From positions 1-5,228 of the forward strand of contig JAWXTK010000039.1 in assembly GCA_044433645.1 (NCBI GenBank): a stretch of DNA of 5,228 nt, given 5' to 3'. Shown piece after piece: positions 1 through 5,228 of the stretch (positions are counted from its first letter, which is position 1; every line of letters starts with the position of its first letter). A program made the position numbers and the translations under genes. The notes beneath the pieces were generated by a model that saw only the letters and a list, made by a program, of their open reading frames with translations, did not search any database and had not been told where the DNA came from. Source of the DNA: JAWXTK01 sp044433645. Lineage in GTDB: Bacteria; Bacteroidota; Bacteroidia; Bacteroidales; Rikenellaceae.

Positions 1-38
1 TCGAACAATCCTCGCTTACCTGTACTCTTAAAAATCAT
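1..38 (-). CDS. Possible 5' end of a leftward gene, off window
   Basis: On the minus strand an ATG at 38-36 opens a reading frame that stays open to the window edge, about 12 codons reading MIFKSTGKRGLF. The frame is also open upstream of this ATG for many codons, so the start is not certain. A second ATG at 46-44 is closed by a stop after three codons, which favours the one at 38. The support is the promoter-like sequence at 94-64, which would leave a leader of roughly 20 bases. The fragment is too short to assign to any family, and it could be chance. Confidence 0.2.
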   Translation of the reverse strand, partial: MIFKSTGKRGLF

Positions 39-55
39 ATCTGCATTTGCTTTAA

Positions 56-1174
56 TTACAATGTAAAGATAGTGATAATTTACTGAATTACAAAGACTTA
101 ATTTTTAGAAGTCCCCTTAATATAGAAGAAAAAATCCTTCCTCAATTTTTTAATGAATCAGGCTATGCGACAGCTCATTTTGGTAAGTGGCACTTGGGCG
201 ATGATGAAGTAGATGATAAATATAGCGCGAGAAATAGAGGTTGGAGTTACTCTATTGTGAGCAACTACGCCAAACATTTTAATCCCAACCTAAGAGTTAA
301 TGGCAAAATGCAGAAATTCGAGGGCTTTAGAACAGATATTCTATTTAACGAAGCCCAAAAATGGATGAGTGGTCAGTTAAAATCCAAAAAACCTTTCTTC
401 TGCTACATTGCACTTAACTCAGCACACGCCCCTCTAGCCTGCACGCCCGAATATAAAGACCTGTACAAGGATAATAAAAACATAACAGAGAGGTCTATAC
501 TCTACTATGCCATGGTCTCAAACATAGACGACAACATGGGTCGCCTAGTAGAATACATGAAGAAAAACAAGCTCTATGAGAACACTGTACTAGTTTATAT
601 GACAGACAATGGCCACTTGGGCAATGACTACAATGCTGGTATGCGAGGAAGCAAAAACTCACCTTGGCGTGGGGGTTCGCGCGTACCTTGTTTCTTCCAC
701 TGCCCCGATAAGTTTAAAGGTGGCGTAGAGATTAATGAGCTTGGTGGCGCACTGGACTTTTTGCCTACGGTGCTTGATTTGTGCGATATTAAACTAGACA
801 AAGACGTGGACGGGGTGAGTCTCGCTCCCCTGCTTTATGATAATAAAAAAACTATGCCTGAGCGTTTTTTGGTTTCTCACACAGGACGTTGGCTTCATGG
901 CCAGGCCGAAAAAGGCAAGTATAATCAATATGCTATCCAAAACAAACGTTATAGATTAGTTAACAACGATTCACTTTACGATATAGAGACCGACCCAGGC
1001 GAGACAAAAAATATCATAGACCAACACCCCGAATTAGTAAAACAAATGAGGGAGTGGTATGAGGCATGGTGGCAAAAAACTCTGCCCCTGATGTGTAACG
1101 AACAAACAGCCGTTGATATGGGTGTACCAAACACCAAAGTGCCTGGAGAGAGAAAAACCAAAAAGAAAAAATAG
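56..1174 (+). pseudogene. S1-family sulfatase lacking its N-terminal catalytic part
   Basis: This is the C-terminal two-thirds or more of an alkaline-phosphatase-fold sulfatase, which hydrolyses sulfate esters. Visible conserved elements are the FGKWHLG segment (179-196; Lys at 185, His at 191), the substrate-side His in NSAHAP (425-427), the metal-binding TDNG (602-613) and the Lys in GSKNSPWRGG (653-655), followed by the usual DFLPT and C-terminal sections and a Lys-rich tail. Missing are the signal peptide, the N-terminal DD metal pair and the C/S-x-P/A-x-R formylglycine motif, normally about 80 residues further upstream. The frame opens after a stop at 53-55 and has no ATG or GTG before 307; the only early start-like codon is a TTG at 194, inside the FGKWHLG motif. 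Sulfatase-like sequence begins near 100-120. Neither other plus frame of bases 1-100 encodes the missing motif, so a simple frameshift inside the window does not explain it. It is most likely a 5'-truncated remnant that cannot be catalytic. The rest of the frame is undamaged, which suggests recent loss or an artefactual join at the left. Confidence 0.78.
64..94 (-). promoter_or_regulatory. Candidate Bacteroidota -33/-7 promoter, leftward
   Basis: Read on the minus strand, TTTG (94-91) is followed by exactly 19 bases and then TATCTTTA (71-64). The published Bacteroidota sigma consensus is TTTG, about 19 bases, TAnnTTTG; only the final G differs. It would start a leftward transcript near base 58, about 20 bases before the ATG at 38. 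AT-rich DNA yields such matches by chance fairly often, so this is suggestive only. It does not point towards the sulfatases. Confidence 0.35.
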
Positions 1175-1179
1175 AAAAA

Positions 1180-2553
1180 ATGAAAACCTACGCTAAACTT
1201 TGTACTCTAGCAGCATTAGGCCTACCTACTCTGGCAGCTGCAAAACAACAGCCCAACGTTATTATCATCTTCACTGACGATCAAGGTTATCAAGACCTGG
1301 GTTGCTATGGTTCGCCCAATATCAAAACCCCAAACATAGATGCTATGGCAGAAAACGGGGTTCGTTTCACAGATTTTTATGTCACAGCCTCGGTATCAAG
1401 TGCATCTAGAGCAGGACTGCTAACAGGCAGGCTTAACACACGCAATGGTGCGCCCAATGTGTTTTGGCCTAATGAGCCTGGCATGCCACTGAGCGAGGTG
1501 ACCATTGCTCAGGCTTTAAAGCAGAGTGGTTACACCACGGCATGTTTTGGCAAATGGCACTTGGGTGACTTACCCGAAAGCAGACCTACAAGCAGGGGTT
1601 TTGACGAATATTTGGGCATACCTTATAGTAATGATATGTGGATAGGAGGCACTCAACCACTTTCTAAGGATATCACCCTAAGAGAAGGCTACACCTTAGA
1701 TAGTGTCAAAGAATTTCAGTCAAAATCAACCGTAGCCAACAAAAAAATGATAATAAGACAAGGCAATAGAAACCAAGTGCCACTTATGAAAAATACAGAG
1801 GTTATAGAATATCCATGCGATCAAGCAACCACAACCCAAAGATATTTTGATGCTGCAATAGACTTTATTTCAAATGCAAAAAAGCAACCTTTCTTTATAT
1901 ATATCACCCCTGCTATGCCTCACTGGCCTTTGTTTGCGAGCGATGACTTCAAGGGTAAGAGCGAGCGAGGACTCTATGGCGATGTGATAGAGGAGATAGA
2001 TTTTAATGTTGGGAAATTATTAGACTACTTAAAAAAGAATAAATTAGATAAAAACACGCTTGTTATTTTTACCTCGGACAACGGCCCTTGGATTAAAAAG
2101 AAAGAGGAGGGAGGCTCAGCTCGCCCACTTCGCGACGGCAAATTTAGCTTGTTTGAAGGTGGAGTTCGTATGCCTTGTGTGATGCAGTGGAGTGGCACTA
2201 TTCCTAAGGGCAAAACTAGCAATGCAATAATTTCAAGCCTTGATTTCTTCCCTACGATAATGGAAATGGCAGGCAATAAGACTGAGCATGATTTAGACGG
2301 CAAGAGTCAGTTAGAGTTGCTTAAAGACCCTGAGAATGCATCTAAGAGTTCGCGTAATGTTTACTATTATGTTAGTGGAGGTAATGTTCGTGGTGTGCGC
2401 GAGGGGGACTGGAAGTATTTGATTCACAAGAATGTTCCAATGCTATTTAATTTGCGTGATGATATCAGCGAGAAGAAAAATCTAGCTGCTCAGAATCCTG
2501 AGAAAGTTGCTCACCTGCAAGAATTAATCGAAAAAGCACCTAAAAACGACTAG
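1180..2553 (+). CDS. Periplasmic serine-type sulfatase (family S1)
   Basis: This 457-residue protein is a complete secreted sulfatase hydrolysing a sulfate ester, probably on a glycan. Residues 1-21 form a type I signal peptide (basic start, hydrophobic core, small residues before KQQ), so it acts in the periplasm. Calcium ligands D33 and D34 lie in TDDQG, and D300 and N301 in SDNG. The nucleophile motif is S73-S-A-S-R77, a serine-type C/S-x-P/A-x-R; S73 would become formylglycine. Other active-site residues are K125 and H127 (GKWHLG), H248 (PHWP) and K321. All the classical positions are filled and the length is normal. A serine-type site needs an anaerobic radical-SAM maturase (anSME), which is not in this window. 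The ATG is five bases after the stop of the upstream sulfatase remnant and has only an A-rich leader, as is common in Bacteroidota; the signal peptide supports this start. It probably formed an operon with the upstream gene and ends before the terminator at 2584. The substrate cannot be told from sequence alone. Confidence 0.95.
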   Translation: MKTYAKLCTLAALGLPTLAAAKQQPNVIIIFTDDQGYQDLGCYGSPNIKTPNIDAMAENGVRFTDFYVTASVSSASRAGLLTGRLNTRNGAPNVFWPNEPGMPLSEVTIAQALKQSGYTTACFGKWHLGDLPESRPTSRGFDEYLGIPYSNDMWIGGTQPLSKDITLREGYTLDSVKEFQSKSTVANKKMIIRQGNRNQVPLMKNTEVIEYPCDQATTTQRYFDAAIDFISNAKKQPFFIYITPAMPHWPLFASDDFKGKSERGLYGDVIEEIDFNVGKLLDYLKKNKLDKNTLVIFTSDNGPWIKKKEEGGSARPLRDGKFSLFEGGVRMPCVMQWSGTIPKGKTSNAIISSLDFFPTIMEMAGNKTEHDLDGKSQLELLKDPENASKSSRNVYYYVSGGNVRGVREGDWKYLIHKNVPMLFNLRDDISEKKNLAAQNPEKVAHLQELIEKAPKND

Positions 2554-2583
2554 CATTGAGCTGATATTTTCACTAACGTTTAG

Positions 2584-2634
2584 TAATTAAGGCCCCGTAT
2601 TTAAGAGTACGAGGCCTTAATTATTCTATTCTAT
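2584..2634 (+). terminator. Rho-independent terminator after the sulfatase operon
   Basis: TAATTAAGGCC (2584-2594) pairs perfectly with GGCCTTAATTA (2613-2623). After one C-A mismatch, four more pairs close an 8-base loop (2600-2607). A T-rich tract, TTATTCTATTCTAT, overlaps and follows the stem. It begins 30 bases after the sulfatase stop codon, the expected place for the operon's terminator. The tail lies only on the rightward side, so it should act mainly on the plus-strand transcript. Confidence 0.88.
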
Positions 2635-2652
2635 ATAGGATTCATTAGCTCA

Positions 2653-2668
2653 TCGGGGAGCACCCCGA
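2653..2668. other. Small GC-rich hairpin
   Basis: TCGGGG (2653-2658) and CCCCGA (2663-2668) form a 6-bp stem with loop AGCA, locally much richer in G+C than its surroundings. It has no T tract after it on either strand, so it is not an obvious terminator. The CCGAC in its 3' arm is also half of an overlapping palindrome CCGACCGTCGG (2665-2675). Function unknown. Confidence 0.35.
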
Positions 2669-2699
2669 CCGTCGGAGACGTTAAACGCTAGTGACAAAC

Positions 2700-2768
2700 T
2701 GCCCTCCACTACTAAACAACAAAATGCATTAGCATTTTGGTAGGAGGGCATCAAATCGCAAGATTTGA
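2700..2768. other. Nested hairpin followed by a GCAA-loop hairpin
   Basis: An outer stem TGCCCTCC (2700-2707) pairs with GGAGGGCA (2743-2750). Inside it CAAAATGC (2720-2727) pairs with GCATTTTG (2732-2739) around the loop ATTA. Immediately after the outer stem, TCAAATC (2751-2757) pairs with GATTTGA (2762-2768) around a GCAA tetraloop, a stable GNRA type. All three stems are perfect. The palindromes can form on either strand, so the orientation of any RNA is not certain; the GNRA loop exists only if the plus strand is transcribed. Candidates are a structured RNA element, a repetitive extragenic palindrome or the remnant of a small mobile element. It matches no riboswitch or known RNA family that I can recognise by eye. 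Confidence 0.45.
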
Positions 2769-2835
2769 AATAAAATTATGAATTATAAGTTATTGACACT
2801 AACGTATTCAGACCATACACAGCCGGCATTAGCAT
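2726..2835 (+). repeat. Direct 10-base repeat GCATTAGCAT, 100 bases apart
   Basis: GCATTAGCAT occurs at 2726-2735, where it forms the tip of the inner hairpin, and again at 2826-2835. The flanking bases differ (AAT and TTT around the first, CCG and GCA around the second). A ten-base exact match in 500 bases is unlikely but not remarkable. It may mean that the two halves of the gap share an origin, but no longer alignment is visible by eye. Confidence 0.3.
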
Positions 2836-2874
2836 GCAGCTCCTATTTTACTGACGTATGTAGGTAACTAAATA

Positions 2875-2919
2875 ATAATGAGAGCAACTGACAATTTATT
2901 TGTCAGTTGCTCTCATTAT
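2875..2919 (-). terminator. Perfect 20-bp stem-loop, likely terminator of the minus-strand gene
   Basis: Bases 2875-2894 pair without a mismatch with 2900-2919 around the 5-base loop TTTAT. Read leftward, the stem is followed by ATTATTTAGTT, a moderately T-rich tail, and read rightward by ATTCTGCG, which is weaker. It lies 146 bases beyond the stop codon of the leftward gene that ends at 3066, so it most probably ends that transcript. It may also catch read-through from the sulfatase side. A stem this long and perfect could equally be a processing or stability element. Confidence 0.7.
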
Positions 2920-3065
2920 ATTCTGCGAAGGGTGGCTAAGAAGTATTTAGCTGCAACGCTCTGATTTTTATCCTAAACGGAGCGTACTTAAGGTACGTGA
3001 GTATTAGGCAGCAAAAGCTGGAAGGCAGCAGATGAATGCTTATTAGTCGCCCCTAATTCAGAGCT
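2920..3065. other. Untranslated 3' stretch with weak small hairpins only
   Basis: This is the DNA between the long stem-loop and the stop codon of the leftward gene, presumably its 3' untranslated region. I see no gene here. Weak structures are ACGCTC (2956-2961) with GAGCGT (2980-2985), an alternative CGTAC (2983-2987) with GTACG (2993-2997), and CAGC AAAA GCTG (3009-3020). None has a T tract that would make it a clear terminator. Confidence 0.5.
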
Positions 3066-5228
3066 TTATTCCTCATCTGCCATATCCACTGTTATACCCT
3101 CTGGCACAACAGCCGACACCTTGAACTTAATGTACTGATCCTCACTAAGCTGACCTCCATTCTCACTAGAGGTAATCTCAGCTACCACCGAAATCTCCAA
3201 AGCATCTAATCTAGCCAAATCATCTGCCTTGTTATCAGCAATAGAAAGCTGTAACTTAGACGTGCCATTGGCAGCTATCGAGTTTGTACCCTCCTTAACG
3301 ATAGGGTCTAAATATGTAAGCTCACCACCATTAGTATCTAGCAACTTAATTTCTGAAATAGTCAAAGTCAAAGGCAAAGTACTAGTAGACAAGATATTAA
3401 GAGTCAAACTAGACACATAATCAGTAAGCTCAGCTATGCTCTCGTTCAAATCCTCAACCGTTGTAGTGTAACTAATCTTGAATTCATCAAACTCAAGTGG
3501 AATATTTAGATCATACTTCACTTTAAAGTCATCATAATCAGCTGTTAGGTCTATGGTGTGAGAGTCTCCGTCCAGACCAGCAGCATAATTAATCACAACA
3601 GAATCAGGCACAGTCGCAAGCAAGCTTGAAAGACCATCTAGTTTAACGTACTGAACACCTGGCTCAGCAGTAGTTGGCGCATCATTACCCGAAAGAACTA
3701 TCTTAGAAGTACTGCTAGCTGCTACGTTGACAGACTCAGAAACCACTGGTGTTTGAGCAGCACCACCTTTGTAAGGTGTTATACTTAAAGTAGTTAGGCT
3801 AAATGATAAATCCAAAGGATTCACTATCTCTAGGCTTACACTAGGGTTATTTAGCTTAATTGAGATATCTAATCCTTCTAAATCCTCAGCATATTCTGTA
3901 AGGTCTAGAGATTCAGTATCATCATACGATGCATCTAGTTTACCACTCACCTCTTTGATAGTCATCTCATTTATACTAACATCTACGCTAGCCGAGATGC
4001 TACTTGGCAAAGAGCCCGACGATGCAACGCCACCATCCAACTTAATTGCACCCTCAAGTGTAACTACCTCATCCAAAGTAAGCTCTCCTTCTTGAATCAA
4101 GCCTTGGTAAGAAGTAAAGTCAAGTTTGTCAATTTTATATTGTGCACTAAACTTCCTAGAAGAAGTCTCTTTAGTAAATATGTCGTTAAGCGTTAATTTA
4201 TTATCAGCATCTACATCTACACTAGAGTCAAAGACAATAAATTTAGGGAAACAAGCCTCAAAATTATAGAAAGACAGATCAGAATCTATACCAGTCAAAG
4301 CAACCTCTATATCTAAATTAACATAAACATCATCTGCAAATGTTAGATAATCTACTCTAACTATCTCATCACCCAAGCTCTCCGAAAGTGAAATATCAAT
4401 CGTTTGCTGACTTATAGGAGCTGTGTATGTTGAAATAGTCACCTCAGCGTCATCTATTTCAAGACCAGTCGCTGTGATAGTCGTAGTGATTTCCTTATTA
4501 TCCCCAGAATTGCAATAAGTATTAAGTTCATCAAGGCTAAGTGTACCCGAGATAGAAATAGTTGCACCTTCTAAAACTATGCCTGGATCAAAAGTAATAG
4601 AGCCGTCATCATCAATGTCTGGCGTACTGTCAGCAACATCTTGATCTATAATAATTTCGTTTAGTGTAATGGTGTGGTTAAATCCATTGCCACCTACAAC
4701 ATCACTCACTGGTATGCTAAGCACGTAATCATCAGATACTTTGCTAACAGAAGTATCTTCATCTAAAGTAAATTTAGAGGCTGGGAATTTAAGTTTTAAC
4801 ACCTCGCTACCCACGCTCAAACCAGCTGGCAAGCTAACTGAAGTAATACTAATACCTATAGTATTAGAACCTGTTTTCATAGTCAAAGTGCCAATGTGAG
4901 TCACTAGGCTAGAGATATTATTTATCGTTGTTTCTCCACACAAATCATCGTCATCATCTACTTCAATCTCAGCTGTAAGCGTGATATTCATTTTTGTCAC
5001 CTCGATAGTAGCATCTAGGCTAACAGCGATTTTGCTAGGAGTAACACTCGTAGTTTGTCCAGTAATAGTAAAGCTCTCTGAAAGCGCTATTGTAACATCA
5101 CCACCTAGACCTGAGATTTCACCCCCACTAGGAGTTATCTCATCATAAGTTTTATTGAAGGTGAAATCCACAGACACGTAACCATCAGCATCAGCCTCAA
5201 GGTTAGTTTCACTCAGCACGTTAGAATC
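3066..5228 (-). CDS. Large secreted-type beta-repeat protein, N-terminus off window
   Basis: The frame is open from the right edge to the TAA at 3068-3066, giving 720 visible codons. The first start-like codon, GTG at 5219-5217, lies within an already open frame (D-S-N before it), so the real start and any signal peptide are probably outside. Numbering from that GTG, the protein is acidic, rich in Ser, Thr, Asp, Val and Ile, with only three Cys (94, 236, 323), and shows alternating beta-strand patterns with no membrane segment. Two tandem units, about 139-265 and 320-432, look related: each has an FP-x(6-8) strand region, then a x-x-T/L-F/L-D-x4-LEGA core. Another pair, 467-513 and 613-664, is clearer: a Leu-rich strand, a GG turn, a P-V/I-V segment and a TSK-hydrophobic strand. 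Asp-rich loops DIDDDGSITFD (201-211) and DVDADNKLTLND (335-346) resemble calcium-binding loops; the second fits EF-hand spacing at positions 1, 3, 5 and 12. I infer an exported or surface protein, possibly a lipoprotein, of Bacteroidota type. The function is not recognised, and convergence with the sulfatases gives no clue. Confidence 0.85.
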   Translation of the reverse strand, partial: DSNVLSETNLEADADGYVSVDFTFNKTYDEITPSGGEISGLGGDVTIALSESFTITGQTTSVTPSKIAVSLDATIEVTKMNITLTAEIEVDDDDDLCGETTINNISSLVTHIGTLTMKTGSNTIGISITSVSLPAGLSVGSEVLKLKFPASKFTLDEDTSVSKVSDDYVLSIPVSDVVGGNGFNHTITLNEIIIDQDVADSTPDIDDDGSITFDPGIVLEGATISISGTLSLDELNTYCNSGDNKEITTTITATGLEIDDAEVTISTYTAPISQQTIDISLSESLGDEIVRVDYLTFADDVYVNLDIEVALTGIDSDLSFYNFEACFPKFIVFDSSVDVDADNKLTLNDIFTKETSSRKFSAQYKIDKLDFTSYQGLIQEGELTLDEVVTLEGAIKLDGGVASSGSLPSSISASVDVSINEMTIKEVSGKLDASYDDTESLDLTEYAEDLEGLDISIKLNNPSVSLEIVNPLDLSFSLTTLSITPYKGGAAQTPVVSESVNVAASSTSKIVLSGNDAPTTAEPGVQYVKLDGLSSLLATVPDSVVINYAAGLDGDSHTIDLTADYDDFKVKYDLNIPLEFDEFKISYTTTVEDLNESIAELTDYVSSLTLNILSTSTLPLTLTISEIKLLDTNGGELTYLDPIVKEGTNSIAANGTSKLQLSIADNKADDLARLDALEISVVAEITSSENGGQLSEDQYIKFKVSAVVPEGITVDMADEE

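Larger units (their letters stand above)
2571..2860. repeat. Four degenerate copies of a CACTAACGT-like 12-mer
   Basis: Copies are CACTAACGTTTA (2571-2582, +), CACTAGCGTTTA (2693-2682, -), CACTAACGTATT (2797-2808, +) and TACTGACGTATG (2849-2860, +). The first two differ at one base in twelve and are inverted relative to each other, flanking the terminator and the small GC-rich hairpin. The last copy is the most divergent. They could be remnants of a short dispersed element, protein-binding sites or chance in AT-rich DNA. Confidence 0.3.

Noticed and set aside
194..196. TTG as the true start of the first sulfatase
   Set aside because: The codon sits inside the conserved FGKWHLG motif and the frame stays sulfatase-like for at least 25 codons upstream, so this is internal sequence and not a start.
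976..1161. 61-codon minus-strand frame inside the sulfatase remnant
   Set aside because: It lies opposite a clearly coding plus-strand frame with recognisable sulfatase C-terminal sequence; it has no domain or start signal of its own.
2025..2303. 92-codon minus-strand frame inside the intact sulfatase
   Set aside because: It is antisense to the SDNG and substrate-site part of a conserved enzyme and its translation resembles nothing; a shadow frame.
19..2614. Shared TTTAAGAGTAC between the minus strand at 22-32 and the terminator loop at 2600-2610
   Set aside because: An 11-base match in AT-rich DNA with no extension on either side; most likely coincidence.
2554..3065. Intergenic hairpins as a CRISPR array
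   Set aside because: The palindromes differ from one another in sequence and there are no identical repeats with regular spacers.
3229..3420. 63-codon plus-strand frame opposite the repeat protein
   Set aside because: It falls wholly within the long minus-strand frame, whose repeat pattern shows it to be the coding strand.
5217..5219. GTG as the start of the leftward repeat protein
   Set aside because: The frame is open upstream to the window edge and the residues after the GTG (LSETNLEADADG) do not form a signal peptide, which such a protein should have.

Overview
The window looks like chromosomal DNA from an anaerobic, AT-rich member of the Bacteroidota, probably Bacteroidales. The reasons are a pair of adjacent secreted family S1 sulfatases, one of the serine type that anaerobes mature with a radical-SAM enzyme, an A-rich leader rather than a Shine-Dalgarno sequence before the second sulfatase, a possible -33/-7 promoter of the Bacteroidota type at the left edge, and a long secreted-looking beta-rich protein on the other strand. 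This is inference from sequence style; no marker gene is present.

Layout. Bases 1-95 hold a possible minus-strand promoter and perhaps the first codons of a gene leaving the window to the left. From about 56-100 to 1174 (+) lies a sulfatase that has lost its N-terminal part, including the formylglycine site, and has no ATG or GTG start in frame upstream of the conserved domain. Five bases later comes an apparently intact periplasmic sulfatase (1180-2553, +) with a signal peptide, a serine-type active-site motif and all the usual metal and substrate-site residues. It ends in front of a strong rho-independent terminator (2584-2634).

Bases 2554-3065 form a 512-base gap between convergent genes. 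It holds no convincing gene but is rich in structure: the terminator, a small GC-rich hairpin, a nested hairpin followed at once by a GCAA-loop hairpin, several degenerate copies of a CACTAACGT-like motif, and a perfect 20-bp stem-loop (2875-2919) that probably ends the minus-strand transcript. From 3066 to the right edge (5228, minus) runs a partial gene for a large Asp/Ser/Thr-rich beta-repeat protein of unknown function, with internally duplicated domains and Asp-rich loops.

How the genes fit together. The two sulfatases are tightly spaced like an operon that would have removed sulfate from a sulfated host or algal glycan in the periplasm. The damage to the first gene means that only the second is likely to be active, and its original promoter may be lost. 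The minus-strand protein converges on the pair and is separated by terminators, so nothing in the sequence ties it to the sulfatases. I see no CRISPR array, tRNA, rRNA, recognisable insertion sequence or defence system. The points most worth following are the broken sulfatase and its junction, the structured intergenic region, and the repeat protein.
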